From contig NZ_FNAJ01000006.1 of assembly GCF_900101905.1 (NCBI RefSeq), positions 124,001 through 188,000 of the forward strand: 64,000 bases of DNA. The letters run 5' to 3'. A program made the translations under genes and the position numbers. Positions 24,306 through 34,893 of the stretch are shown here, in pieces. This stretch comes from Myxococcus virescens. Its GTDB lineage: Bacteria > Myxococcota > Myxococcia > Myxococcales > Myxococcaceae. Within the stretch, counting starts at the first letter, position 1. Every line of letters begins with the position of its first letter. The notes beneath the pieces were generated by a model. The model was not told the origin of the DNA and made no database searches. It worked only from the letters and a program-made list of their open reading frames with translations.

Positions 24306-26153
24306 TCACGCGCTCGCCGGCCCGGACGCCTCCCGCCGGGGCAGCGTGAACCAGAACGTGCTGCCCTGGCCGGGCGTGCTCACCACGCCAATCTCCCCGC
24401 CGTGTGCCTGGACGATGTCCTTCGCGATGGACAGCCCCAGCCCCGCGCCGCCCGAGGGCGCGCCGGGTGCCCGGTAGAACTTCTCGAAGATGCGCGCCTG
24501 TTGCTCCAAGGCAATCCCCGCCCCCGTGTCCCGCACCTCGAAGCGCACCCCGTGCGACTCCTGCCACACGTGCACCTCCACCTCGCCTCCCGGGGGCGTG
24601 TGCTTCACCGCGTTGCCCACCAGATTCCCCAGCACCAACCCCAGCCGCTCCGGGTCCGCGTCCACCGGCGCCACATCCAGCGACACCTGCTTCGACAACC
24701 GCACCCCGCGCTCCTCCGCCGCCGCGCGCTGTGCGTCCAGCGCCGCGTCCACCAACGCCTCCGCGGGCACCTGGCGAATCTCCAACTGGAGCTGCCCCGC
24801 CTGGATGCGCGACAGGTCCAGCAGGTCATCCACGATGCCCTGCAGCCGCTCGGAGTCCTCGCGAGCCGCGAACAACAGGTCCGCCTGCTTCTCCGTCACC
24901 GGCCCCACCACGCCCTCCGTCACCAGGTGCAGCGCCATGCGCAGCGACGTGAGCGGCGTGCGGAACTCGTGCGCCACCGTGGCCACCAGGTCGTTCTTCA
25001 GCTCGTCGAAGCGCCGCAGCCGCGTCACGTCCTGGAGAATCACCGTGGCCCCCACCACCTCCCCTGACTCGCCATGCACCGGACTTCCCCGAGCCAGCAG
25101 CCACCGGTCCCCGTCCGGGAGCGGCGCCCGCACCGCCTCTTCGTACCCGCGCGGCTGATACGTCCCTCGCCCCGTCAACACGTGCTCACGCACCCGCTCC
25201 AGCACCGCGCGCGCCTCCGGCACCACCCGCCCCAGCATGTCCCCGCCCGCTTCCAACGACAGCCGCAGCACGTCCTCCGCCGCGCGGTTGACGTTGAGCA
25301 GCCCTCCGTCCGCGCCGAACACCACCACCGGGTCCGGCAGGCTGTCGATGGCCGCCTGTGATGCCGCCTGCGCCTGGAGCAACTCTCCCAGGCTGCTGCG
25401 CCGGTACTGCTGAAGCGCCTCCGCCATGGCGTTGAAGTCCCGCCCCACCTGCGCGATTTCGTCTTGTCCCTCCACCACCGCGCGCGCCGCATAGTCGCCC
25501 TCGCCCAGGCGCCGCACCGCCTGCGACAGCACCGACACCGGACGGAGCGCCCGGTGCGTCAGCGACTGCGAGGCGAGCAACCCCACCACGAAGGCCACCA
25601 TCACCGCCGCCACCATCACCGTGTTCACCCGCGCGCTCTGCCGCTGCAACGCCTCGCTCTTGCGCACCATGGCGTCCTGGTTCAGGTCCAGGATGGCCCG
25701 GGCCGCTCCGGTCACCTCCTGAAAGGCCGGCTCGAGAACACCGAAGTACGCCTCCCGCGCCCCCTCTGGTGACGACTGGGCGAGGAACCCGTCGTAGGCC
25801 GCCTGGTAACGCCGCCAGGCCGTGCGCAACTGAAGCGTCGCCGCATCCTCCGCGGGCTCGGTGACGTTGCCTTCCTGCACCCGCAACTGCGCCTCCAAGC
25901 GCGCGCGCTGCGCCGCCTGCTGCGTCAGCCCGCGCTGCCGCTCACCCGCGATGATGAAGAGCGCCCCACTGTCCATGCGCTCCAGCTGCGCCATCATCTC
26001 CTGCGCGGCCAGCACACTGCGGTAGTTGTCCTGAAGCACCCGAGGCCCAGAACGCCCCAGCTGGGACAACGTCACCACGGCCACCATGCCCACCAACAAC
26101 AGCGCCAGGGCCAGGGGGGCCTGCGCCAACAACAGCCGGGCTCGCAGCGTCAT
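24306..26153 (-). CDS. KinB-like membrane sensor histidine kinase in the kdp operon
   Basis: A 615-aa kinase. TM1 is at ~7-28, then a ~150-residue periplasmic helical domain, TM2 at ~177-196, HAMP at ~197-250 (ALRPVSVLSQAVRRLGEGDY) and PAS at ~265-375 (SLPDPVVVFGADGGLLNVN). HisKA contains H395 (LVATVAHEFRTPLTSL). The HATPase has N-box NLVGNAVKHTPPGG, DTGAGI and GGAGLGLSI. The architecture and periplasmic sensor are those of KinB, not of the C-terminal half of KdpD, which would have four closely packed TMs and a GAF domain. Its ATG overlaps the kdpD stop by 4 bases, so both are co-translated. It probably phosphorylates the AlgB-like regulator at 20878; this is inferred from family pairing. Confidence 0.87.
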   Translation of the reverse strand: MTLRARLLLAQAPLALALLLVGMVAVVTLSQLGRSGPRVLQDNYRSVLAAQEMMAQLERMDSGALFIIAGERQRGLTQQAAQRARLEAQLRVQEGNVTEPAEDAATLQLRTAWRRYQAAYDGFLAQSSPEGAREAYFGVLEPAFQEVTGAARAILDLNQDAMVRKSEALQRQSARVNTVMVAAVMVAFVVGLLASQSLTHRALRPVSVLSQAVRRLGEGDYAARAVVEGQDEIAQVGRDFNAMAEALQQYRRSSLGELLQAQAASQAAIDSLPDPVVVFGADGGLLNVNRAAEDVLRLSLEAGGDMLGRVVPEARAVLERVREHVLTGRGTYQPRGYEEAVRAPLPDGDRWLLARGSPVHGESGEVVGATVILQDVTRLRRFDELKNDLVATVAHEFRTPLTSLRMALHLVTEGVVGPVTEKQADLLFAAREDSERLQGIVDDLLDLSRIQAGQLQLEIRQVPAEALVDAALDAQRAAAEERGVRLSKQVSLDVAPVDADPERLGLVLGNLVGNAVKHTPPGGEVEVHVWQESHGVRFEVRDTGAGIALEQQARIFEKFYRAPGAPSGGAGLGLSIAKDIVQAHGGEIGVVSTPGQGSTFWFTLPRREASGPASA

Positions 26154-27313
26154 GGGCGGCGTCCCTCCTCGCGCGGCTCGAAGGCCACCACGTGGATGTC
26201 GAAGCCCCGGCCTTCACGCACCAGTCGCATGTCCACCGCGCGCCCCAGCCGCTGCTTCCACCACGGCTGATGCGAACGGCCGACGATGATGTGGCCCACG
26301 CCGTGCGAGCGTGCGAAGTCCAGGATGCCCTCCACCGGGTCGCGAGCCCTCAGGCGCACCACCTCCGCGCCCAGCTCCTTCGCCTTCTCGATGTTCGTCA
26401 GCAGATGCCGCTGCGCCTCCGCGTCGATGAGGTGCGGCGCCTCGCGCGGCGTCTCCACGTACACGACGAACCAGTCCGTGTTCAGCCGGCCCGCCATCCG
26501 TGAGCCCCGGCGCAGCAGCGTCGCCGCGTGCCGGGGATAGCTGGACAGCGCCACCAGCACCCGGCCCCAGGCCGCGCTCCGCTGCGAACCGTCATCCCCC
26601 TCCCCCGGAAGCGGCCTCGCGGTGGCGCGGTCCAGGCTCTCCGCCACCTCACGCAGCGCCAGTTCGCGCAGCGTGGCCAGGTTCTCCTCCGTGAAGAAGC
26701 GCTCCAGCGCCCGCGGCACCTTGTCCTTCGCGTAGATCTTCCCCGTCCGGAGCCGCTCGTGCAGGTCCTCCACCGCCAGGTCCAGGTTCACCACCTGGTC
26801 GGCGGCCTTGAGGAAGCTGTCGGGCAGCGTCTCCCGCACCGTGACGCCGGTGGCGCGCTCCACCAAATCGTTGAGGCTCTCCAGGTGCTGGACGTTGAAG
26901 GCCCCGATGACGTTGATGCCCGCGTCCAGCAACGCCTGCACGTCCTGGTAGCGCTTGCGGTGGCGGCACACCGGAAGGTTGGTGTGCGCCAGCTCGTCCA
27001 CCACCGCCACCTGGGGCTTGCGCGCGAGCACCGCGTCCAGGTCCATCTCTTCCACGGTGACGTCGCGGTAGGTGTACTGCTTGCGCGGCACCACCTCCAG
27101 TCCCTCCACCAGCGCCTGCGTGTCCGCGCGGTCATGCGACTCCACGAAGCCCAGCACCACGTCCACGCCGCGCCGCTTCAGCGCGTGTGCCTCCTCCAGC
27201 ATCCGGTACGTCTTCCCCACTCCGGCCGCGAAGCCGATGTAGAGCTTGAGCCGGCCACGCCTGCCCCGCTCCACCAGCTCCAGGAAGTCCTCCGCGCGCG
27301 AGCGCCGCGTCAT
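26150..27313 (-). CDS. kdpD: Truncated-form KdpD: KdpD sensor domain plus USP domain, no kinase
   Basis: A 387-aa protein of the potassium-sensing system. Residues ~15-225 are the KdpD N-terminal domain with a Walker-A-like GFAAGVGKTYRMLEEA and VVDELAHTN. Residues ~245-375 are a USP-like domain ending in GVGHIIVGRSHQPWWKQRLGRA. The four-TM, GAF and kinase parts of canonical KdpD (~900 aa) are absent. ATG 27313 is preferred over ATG 27319 because AGAGG then has a six-base spacing. The kinase function is probably supplied by the next, overlapping gene. Such stand-alone KdpD-USP proteins occur in other bacteria, so this is a domain arrangement rather than a broken gene. Confidence 0.88.
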   Translation of the reverse strand: MTRRSRAEDFLELVERGRRGRLKLYIGFAAGVGKTYRMLEEAHALKRRGVDVVLGFVESHDRADTQALVEGLEVVPRKQYTYRDVTVEEMDLDAVLARKPQVAVVDELAHTNLPVCRHRKRYQDVQALLDAGINVIGAFNVQHLESLNDLVERATGVTVRETLPDSFLKAADQVVNLDLAVEDLHERLRTGKIYAKDKVPRALERFFTEENLATLRELALREVAESLDRATARPLPGEGDDGSQRSAAWGRVLVALSSYPRHAATLLRRGSRMAGRLNTDWFVVYVETPREAPHLIDAEAQRHLLTNIEKAKELGAEVVRLRARDPVEGILDFARSHGVGHIIVGRSHQPWWKQRLGRAVDMRLVREGRGFDIHVVAFEPREEGRRP

Positions 27314-27406
27314 CGTCATCCTCTGCCCATCCGGTGGGACGCCGGGCGGAGGATGCCCTCGCGCCCGGTGAATCTCACGTGGTGAATGCGCGTGCCCCCA
27401 CGCCGC

Positions 27407-28042
27407 TCAAGGTGCGCCCTGGCCCTGCGAGGCCCCGCCCCCCACGCCCGGCGCCGCGTCCGGAAGCGGCCCGAAGCGCCTGTCCAACGCGAGGTTCAAC
27501 AGCAGGACGTTGACGCGCGGCTCGCCCAGCACGCCGAAGGTCCGCCCCTCCACCAGCGCGTCCACCACGTTCAGCACCCGCTCCAGCGCCACGCCGCGGG
27601 CCCGTGCCACCCGCGCCGCCTGCCAGCGCGCCGCCTCCGGCGACAGGTGAGGGTCCAACCCGGACGCGGACGTCGTCACCAGCTCGGCGGGAACGGGCCC
27701 CGCAGCATCCGGATTCTCCCGGCGCAGGCGCTCCAGCTCGGCCGCCGCGCGTTCCTTCAGCTTCAGCGACGTGGGCCCCAGGTTGCTGCCCGAGGACGCC
27801 GCGCCGTCGTAGCCCGCGCCAGCGGCGGAAGGACGCGGATGGAAGTACCCCGCCCGGGTGAAGCCCTGGCCGATGAGCGCGCTGCCCACCACGCGGCCCC
27901 GGCCGTCCTTCACCCACGAGCCGTTGGCCTCCCCCGGAAAGAGGAGCTGTGCCAGCCCGGTGACGGCCAGCGGATACAGCAAGCCCGTGAGCACCAGCGT
28001 GACGGCGCACGTGCGCAGGGCCGTGAGGAATGTGGAGAACAT
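27407..28042 (-). CDS. kdpC: Potassium-transporting ATPase subunit C
   Basis: A 211-aa subunit, C of the KdpFABC high-affinity K+ pump. It has one N-terminal transmembrane helix (~residues 8-29, [20 protein letters not shown]) and a periplasmic domain with the family motifs GQ.F....[38 protein letters not shown] and ARARGV. ATG 28042 is preferred, with AAAGGA nine bases ahead; GTG 28060 overlaps the kdpB stop. The C-terminus carries an extra Gly/Pro-rich tail. It stabilises the KdpA-KdpB complex and helps ATP binding. It lies between kdpB and kdpD in the operon. Confidence 0.95.
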   Translation of the reverse strand: MFSTFLTALRTCAVTLVLTGLLYPLAVTGLAQLLFPGEANGSWVKDGRGRVVGSALIGQGFTRAGYFHPRPSAAGAGYDGAASSGSNLGPTSLKLKERAAAELERLRRENPDAAGPVPAELVTTSASGLDPHLSPEAARWQAARVARARGVALERVLNVVDALVEGRTFGVLGEPRVNVLLLNLALDRRFGPLPDAAPGVGGGASQGQGAP

Positions 28043-28056
28043 GGGGATAAGTCCTT

Positions 28057-30117
<2,061 letters not shown>

Positions 30118-30118
30118 C

Positions 30119-31840
30119 TCAGTAGCGCTTTCCGGCCCCGGCGAGGAAGTGCTCGACGATGGGGCTCAAGGAGAGGGCGGGGAAGAACGTGAGCGCGCCG
30201 ACAATGACAATCACGCTCACCAGCAGACCGGTGAAGAGCGCGCCGTGCGTGGGGAAGGTGCCCGGGCCCGCTGGCACCACCTTCTTGCCCACCATGGAGC
30301 CGGCGATGGCCAGCGCGGGCACCATCATCAGGAAGCGTCCGCCGAGCATCGCCACGCCCAGGGTGATGTTCCAGAAGGGTGTGTTGGCGTTGAGGCCCGC
30401 GAAGGCGCTGCCGTTGTTCGCCGTGCCGCTGGTGTATGCGTAGAGGATTTCCGACAGGCCATGAGGCCCCGCGTTGTTGAGCGAGGACACGCCCTGCGGC
30501 AGCACGGCTGCCAGCCCGCTGAAGCCCAGCGTGAAGAGGGGGAAGACGAGCACGTACAACATTGCGAGCTTCATCTCCCGCGCCTCGATTTTCTTGCCGA
30601 GGTATTCGGGCGTGCGCCCCACCATCAGCCCGGCGATGAAGACGCTGAGCACCACCATGACGAGGATGCCGTAGAGGCCCGCGCCCACGCCGCCGAAGAC
30701 GACCTCGCCCAACTGCATGTTGACCATGGGCACCAGGCCGCCCAGGGGCGTGAAGCTGTCGTGCATCGCGTTCACAGCGCCGCACGAGGCCGCGGTGGTG
30801 ACAGCAGCGAAGAGCGCGGAGGCCGCGACGCCGTAGCGCACCTCCTTGCCCTCCATGTTTCCCGCCTGCGCCACCTGCCCCGCGGCGCTCAACGCCGGGT
30901 TGGCCTGGGCCTCCGCCGCGTACACCGCTGCCACGCCGACGAGGAAGAGGACGGACATCGCCGAGAGCAGGGCCCAGCCTTGCCGGGTGTCTCCCGCCAT
31001 CTTCCCGTAGGTGTACGTGAGGGCCGCGGGGATGGCGAAGATGGACAGCAGCTGCACCAGGTTGGTGAAGGGCGTGGGGTTCTCGAAGGGGTGCGCGCTG
31101 TTGGCGTTGAAGAAGCCGCCGCCATTGGTGCCCAGTGTCTTGATGGCTTCCTGCGAGGCCACCGGTCCCTGCGCCAGCGTCTGACTCGCGCCCTCCAGCG
31201 TCACCCCCTGCGAATAGGGCGCGAAGTTCTGGAGCACGCCCTGCGACACCAGGAAGAGCGCGTAGACCAGGCACAACGGCAGCAACACGTAGAGGGTGGC
31301 GTTCATCACATCCACCCAGAAGTTGCCCAACGTCTTCTGTCCGTCCGGACCGGGCCGGCGGGTGAAGCCCCGCGCCAGCGCCAGCGCCACGCCGATTCCC
31401 GCGGCGGCGGAGACGAAGTTCTGCCACGCCAGCCCCACCATCTGCGTGAAGTAACTGAGCGTGGACTCACCGGCGTACGACTGCCAGTTGGTGTTGGCGG
31501 TGAAGCTGACGGCCGTGTTGAACGCCAGCTCCGGCCCCACCGCTCCCAGCCCTTGCGGGTTGAGCGGCAGCAGGTGCTGCACGCGCTGGAGGCCGTAGAC
31601 GATGAGGACGCTGAAGAGGCTGAACGCCAGCAGCGAGCTCGCGTAGGCCACCCACGTCTGCTCGCGCCGGTCCGCCGCGCCGCACAGGCGCAGCAGCAGG
31701 CGCTCCACGGGCCCCAGCACGCGCGGCAGCGGACGAGGGTCCCCTTCGAGGACACGGAAGAGATAGGCCCCCAGCGGCTTCGTCACCGCCAGCACCAGGG
31801 CGAAGAACAATAGGATTTGCGACCAACCGATGAAGGACAT
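30119..31840 (-). CDS. kdpA: Potassium-transporting ATPase subunit A
   Basis: A 573-aa channel-like subunit that selects and takes in K+. It has about ten transmembrane segments and four filter-like pore loops, one of which is the well-conserved [18 protein letters not shown] (~residues 233-250); another is [13 protein letters not shown] (~residue 115). The membrane signature GYSxRx is not evident, but the overall match to KdpA is full length. It starts at 31840 with the usual [17 protein letters not shown]. It lies 9 bases after kdpF and one base before kdpB. Confidence 0.97.
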   Translation of the reverse strand: MSFIGWSQILLFFALVLAVTKPLGAYLFRVLEGDPRPLPRVLGPVERLLLRLCGAADRREQTWVAYASSLLAFSLFSVLIVYGLQRVQHLLPLNPQGLGAVGPELAFNTAVSFTANTNWQSYAGESTLSYFTQMVGLAWQNFVSAAAGIGVALALARGFTRRPGPDGQKTLGNFWVDVMNATLYVLLPLCLVYALFLVSQGVLQNFAPYSQGVTLEGASQTLAQGPVASQEAIKTLGTNGGGFFNANSAHPFENPTPFTNLVQLLSIFAIPAALTYTYGKMAGDTRQGWALLSAMSVLFLVGVAAVYAAEAQANPALSAAGQVAQAGNMEGKEVRYGVAASALFAAVTTAASCGAVNAMHDSFTPLGGLVPMVNMQLGEVVFGGVGAGLYGILVMVVLSVFIAGLMVGRTPEYLGKKIEAREMKLAMLYVLVFPLFTLGFSGLAAVLPQGVSSLNNAGPHGLSEILYAYTSGTANNGSAFAGLNANTPFWNITLGVAMLGGRFLMMVPALAIAGSMVGKKVVPAGPGTFPTHGALFTGLLVSVIVIVGALTFFPALSLSPIVEHFLAGAGKRY

Positions 31841-31849
31841 GGCGGGGGC

Positions 31850-31939
31850 CTAGAAGCGCTCCGGGCGAAGCAGCGCGTAGATGAGGTAGGCACCGAGCAG
31901 CACGGCCAGGACGGCGCCAGCGGCGTATTCGAAAGTCAT
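31850..31939 (-). CDS. kdpF: KdpF small subunit
   Basis: A 29-aa single-helix peptide, MTFEYAAGAVLAVLLGAYLI followed by YALLRPERF. The LxYALLRPERF ending is the KdpF signature. It stabilises the KdpABC complex in the membrane. It lies directly upstream of kdpA. The gene is too short for routine gene finders but its sequence is unmistakable. Confidence 0.9.
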   Translation of the reverse strand: MTFEYAAGAVLAVLLGAYLIYALLRPERF

Positions 31940-31950
31940 CGGGCAAGGCC

Positions 31951-32031
31951 TCACAGGCGCTCGCAGCCGTGGACGTAGGCCCACGCGAGCGCGAAGAAAG
32001 CGATGGTGACCAGAACGAGCACGAGGTCCAT
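31951..32031 (-). CDS. 26-aa membrane peptide upstream of kdpF
   Basis: A short frame beginning MDLVLVLVTIAFFALAWAY and ending HGCERL, read from ATG 32031 to TGA 31951. It has one hydrophobic helix and a polar CERL end. AGGAG lies about ten bases before the start, and the stop is 11 bases before the kdpF start. It is not a KdpF copy. From memory, similar ...FF.L...YV..CERL peptides sit upstream of kdpF in other bacteria, but I cannot check this. Its position between the porin and kdpF, with codons in the kdp reading style, argues that it is translated. It may be a second small subunit or regulator of the pump. Confidence 0.65.
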   Translation of the reverse strand: MDLVLVLVTIAFFALAWAYVHGCERL

Positions 32032-32047
32032 GAGATGGGGCTCCTGT

Positions 32048-33151
32048 TCAGAACCAGGCGACGGCGCTGAGCACCCCGAGCGTCTCGGCGTCCTCGAGCG
32101 TGGGCGCGCCATCCCCTCCCGTGGCGCGGCCGGTGAACACGTCTGCGGTGGAGGTGTCGCGGCGCGCCTCCATCTTGAGGACCAGGTGTTCTGCGGGCTT
32201 CAACTCCAGGGTGAGGGTGCCGCCCGCCAACGTCTGGACGGCCCCCGTGATGAGCCCGTCCTCGTCGCGATAGGCCTCCACCCGGGCGGCAACGGCCACG
32301 GCTTCGGAGAGTTGCATCCGCGCGTTGAAGCCCGCCGCGTACCACAAGGCCGCGGACTGTCCGGAACGCGCCTGCCGGCCCACGTCCGCCGTGGCGGCCA
32401 GCGCGAAGGCGTGCGTCACCTTCCAGGTGGCCACGGCGTCCACGAAGAGTCGCAGGCCACCGTCACCTTCTTCCCCCACGAAGGTGTTGAGGGCGGTGGA
32501 TAGCTGCGAGCCCGCATAGGCCACCTGCGTGCCCAGCGCCTTGCCTCGGTTGTTCTCCCCAATCGTCTGCCAGCCATTGAGCAGGTGGAGCTGCGCGCTC
32601 CACGCGTCATCGAAGGCCCAGGTGCCCTTGAGGCCGGACTGGTAGTAGGGCGACAGCTCGCCCATCCACGAGCGCGTGTAGTTCCAGTTGAGCTGCGACT
32701 GGAACGACTCCAGACCGATGTGACTGGGATAGACGCCCGCCTCCAACGTGAGAGGTCCCGTCGCGTACGACACCGTGGCCTGCTGGAGATGGCGCCACAC
32801 CTCGGGCCCGATGACCGGGCCTTCCGGCTCGGACTGGTGCAGCACTTCGATGCCGGTGCCGAAGCCCAGCAGCACCTTGAAGCCCACGGGCTCGGGCGCG
32901 AGCGACACGCCCAGCGATGCGAGGTTGATGGAGACCTCGTTGTCCCGCCGGGCGGTGGTGCCCGTGCCCGGGATGAAACTGGCACCGTCGGCGGGGCGAT
33001 TGGCGTTGTAGCCGAAGTACACGTCCACCCCGCCTTCCACCTCCAGGCGAGACAGCAGGCCCGGGGCTTCGGCATCGGGAGACGGCTCCGGCGAAGGGGC
33101 CTGGGACAACAACAGGGAGGACACCAGGGATGGCAGTGGAGAAGCGAGCAT
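32048..33151 (-). CDS. Outer-membrane beta-barrel porin linked to kdp
   Basis: A 367-aa exported protein; ATG 33151 follows GGGGAG and opens a signal peptide (MLASPLPSLVSSLLLSQAPS). The mature protein is rich in alternating amphipathic strands, e.g. LEVEGGVDVYFGYNANRP near the start, and ends in LGVLSAVAWF with the terminal phenylalanine needed for barrel assembly. The pattern (VYPSHIGLESFQSQLNWNYTRSW, YYQSGLKGTWAF, HLLNGWQTIGENNRG) fits the OmpL-like porin-2 group. It lies 16 bases upstream of the small kdp genes on the same strand, so it is probably the first gene of the kdp operon, bringing K+ across the outer membrane. Confidence 0.82.
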   Translation of the reverse strand: MLASPLPSLVSSLLLSQAPSPEPSPDAEAPGLLSRLEVEGGVDVYFGYNANRPADGASFIPGTGTTARRDNEVSINLASLGVSLAPEPVGFKVLLGFGTGIEVLHQSEPEGPVIGPEVWRHLQQATVSYATGPLTLEAGVYPSHIGLESFQSQLNWNYTRSWMGELSPYYQSGLKGTWAFDDAWSAQLHLLNGWQTIGENNRGKALGTQVAYAGSQLSTALNTFVGEEGDGGLRLFVDAVATWKVTHAFALAATADVGRQARSGQSAALWYAAGFNARMQLSEAVAVAARVEAYRDEDGLITGAVQTLAGGTLTLELKPAEHLVLKMEARRDTSTADVFTGRATGGDGAPTLEDAETLGVLSAVAWF

Positions 33152-33194
33152 GGTCGTGTCTCCCCAAGAGCACGCGCCGTGCCCGACCACGGCT

Positions 33195-33225
33195 CACGAG
33201 CCCCCTGTCATTCCAGGGGCTTGTG
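33195..33225. promoter_or_regulatory. Stem-loop in the divergent porin/cytochrome intergenic region
   Basis: CACGAGCCCCCTG (33195-33207) and CAGGGGCTTGTG (33214-33225) can form a ~12-bp stem with one bulge and one wobble. It lies 44-74 bases upstream of the porin start, between divergent genes, so a leader structure or operator is more likely than a terminator. No convincing -24/-12 or -35/-10 was found in this region. Confidence 0.35.
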
Positions 33226-33420
33226 TCCCTGCCGCCATTCTCCAGGTTGCAACTTGCACGAACGGGCTCGGGCACATCGTGCGCGCTGAAATCCGCCGCC
33301 GCTTCCTGCCCCGCGAGGCCAGGGCCCGTCCTCACGTCGACGCAGGGAGAGCGGCACCCGCCCTGAATGACGGCTGTCCACCAACGCGGGACGAGCCGCG
33401 CCCACGCCGCGTGACGCCGG

Positions 33421-34098
33421 GTGCTTTCTTCCGCGCGCGTGCAAGCCCCTGAACGACGCAGTCCTCAGCCGTGGCTCATCCGAGTCACCCACTGGCTCAA
33501 CGTACCGCTGCTGCTCATCATGGCGGCCAGCGGACTCCAGATACTCGTCGCCTATCCCATGCTCGGACCACAGGGCCGGCCCTACGGCTGGTATCCCTTC
33601 CAGGGCATCCCTCCGCCCGAATGGATGCGGCTGGGGAACTGGCTGGCCGGCGCCCGTCACTGGCACTTCGCCTTCGCGTGGTTCCTCACCCTCAACGGCG
33701 TGGCGTACGTGCTCTACCTCGCCCTCAGCGGAGAGTGGCGCCGCCGCCTCTTCCTGCCCCGCCGCGATACACGCAACGCCCTGGACACGCTCGCCTTCTA
33801 CCTGCGCGTGCGAAAGCACGCGCCCGCGCAGGGTCTCTACAACGGCCTTCAGCGGCTGGCGTACACGGGCACGCTGGCGCTGGGGTTGCTCGCGGTGCTC
33901 TCCGGGCTGGTCCTCTACAAGCCCGTGCAGCTCGGCGTGCTCACTTCGCTGCTGGGTGGCTACGACGCGGCGCGCGCCCTCCACCTCGTCATCCTGGCGC
34001 TGCTCGCCCTCTTCACCGTGGGGCACATCGCCCTGGTGCTGCTCCACCCGCGAAGCCTGGCGGAGATGGTGACGGGCGGAAGGAAGCCGGATGCCTAG
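33421..34098 (+). CDS. Cytochrome b561-type membrane subunit
   Basis: A 225-aa protein (GTG 33421; GTG 33439 is an alternative start). It has four to five transmembrane helices with histidines placed to bind two haems: VTHWLNVPLLLIMAASG, ARHWHFAFAWFLTLNG, HLVILALLALFTVGHIALV. This is the cytochrome b subunit layout of thiosulfate-reductase and sulfite-oxidase-like systems (also YedZ/formate dehydrogenase gamma-like). It overlaps the next gene, a molybdopterin oxidoreductase, by 8 bases and would pass electrons between that enzyme and the quinone pool. The direction of electron flow is unknown. Confidence 0.85.
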   Translation: MLSSARVQAPERRSPQPWLIRVTHWLNVPLLLIMAASGLQILVAYPMLGPQGRPYGWYPFQGIPPPEWMRLGNWLAGARHWHFAFAWFLTLNGVAYVLYLALSGEWRRRLFLPRRDTRNALDTLAFYLRVRKHAPAQGLYNGLQRLAYTGTLALGLLAVLSGLVLYKPVQLGVLTSLLGGYDAARALHLVILALLALFTVGHIALVLLHPRSLAEMVTGGRKPDA

Positions 34099-34786
34099 AC
34101 ACCTCCTCACGCGGCGCACGGCGCTGCTGGGCACCACCGCGCTCACCGCCAGCGCGTGTGACAGCAGCCGCCCTCGCGAGGGCTTCCTGGGCGTCATGGA
34201 GCGCTTCAACGCGCGCGCGCAGGCCGTGTTGTTCGATGAACGCCGGCTGGCGCCGGAGCTGCCACCCGAGGAGACGACGCCTCCAGGCAAGTTCCCCGAG
34301 TACTACGTCTCCGACACGGTGCCGCTCGCGCCCTCGGGATGGGCGCTCCGAGTGGGCGGGCTCGTGGCACGCCCCGCCGTGCTGACGCTGGACGCCCTCC
34401 AGCGCCTGCCTCGCACGGACCTGCGCATTCGCCACCACTGCGTGGAAGGCTGGAGCGCGGTGGCGTCCTGGCATGGCGTTCGCCTGAGCGAGCTGGCCCG
34501 GCACGTGGGCGCGGACACCCGCGCGGACTACGTGGAGCTGCGCTCGTTCGACGCGGGCTATTACTCGTCCTGGGACCGGCCCAGCGCCTTCCATCCGCAG
34601 ACGATTCTGGCCTACGGAATGAACGGCCAGCCGCTGACGCCCGGCCACGGCGCGCCGCTGCGCCTCTATTCGGGCGTGAAGCTGGGCTACAAGATGGTGA
34701 AGTACCTCACCGAGGTGAACTTCCTGCCCGAGCCCACCGGAGGCTACTGGGAGGACCGCGGCTACGAGTGGTTCGCGGGCGTGTGA
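34091..34786 (+). CDS. Molybdopterin-dependent oxidoreductase, sulfite-oxidase family
   Basis: A 231-aa exported enzyme. The N-terminus has a Tat-like double-arginine (LLTRRTALLG) and a lipobox-like end (TASAC, Cys23). The molybdenum-ligand cysteine is C117 in RIRHHCVEGWS, and VKLGYKMVKYLTEV.F matches the cofactor-binding C-terminus. It resembles the catalytic subunit MsrP (YedY) but pairs with a b561-type cytochrome, not an MsrQ-type one. The substrate may be a sulfoxide, sulfite or another oxyanion; the sequence does not decide. It overlaps the cytochrome gene by 8 bases, so the two form one complex. Confidence 0.87.
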   Translation: MPRHLLTRRTALLGTTALTASACDSSRPREGFLGVMERFNARAQAVLFDERRLAPELPPEETTPPGKFPEYYVSDTVPLAPSGWALRVGGLVARPAVLTLDALQRLPRTDLRIRHHCVEGWSAVASWHGVRLSELARHVGADTRADYVELRSFDAGYYSSWDRPSAFHPQTILAYGMNGQPLTPGHGAPLRLYSGVKLGYKMVKYLTEVNFLPEPTGGYWEDRGYEWFAGV

Positions 34787-34862
34787 GGCCCCCTCAACTC
34801 GCCACGCGCCCACGACATCAACGACAGCCAGCGACGCCTGCGACGGGGCGTGTGTTCAGACG

Positions 34863-34884
34863 CACCGCCGCGCACGAGGCGGTG
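34863..34884. terminator. Hairpin between convergent genes
   Basis: CACCGCC (34863-34869) pairs with GGCGGTG (34878-34884) over an 8-base loop, midway between the stop of the oxidoreductase (34786) and that of the opposing gene (34894). It has no T run; a weak bidirectional terminator is the likely role. Confidence 0.45.
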
Positions 34885-34893
34885 AAGCAAGGC

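Noticed and set aside
24306-27313. Frameshift or assembly error splitting a full-length kdpD
   Set aside because: The downstream kinase has its own two-TM periplasmic sensor, HAMP and PAS domains and an ATGA overlap, which a broken KdpD would not have.
33152-33420. Sigma-54 promoter for the porin-kdp operon, expected if the AlgB-like regulator controls it
   Set aside because: No GG-N10-GC element with acceptable flanks was found on the minus strand in this gap.
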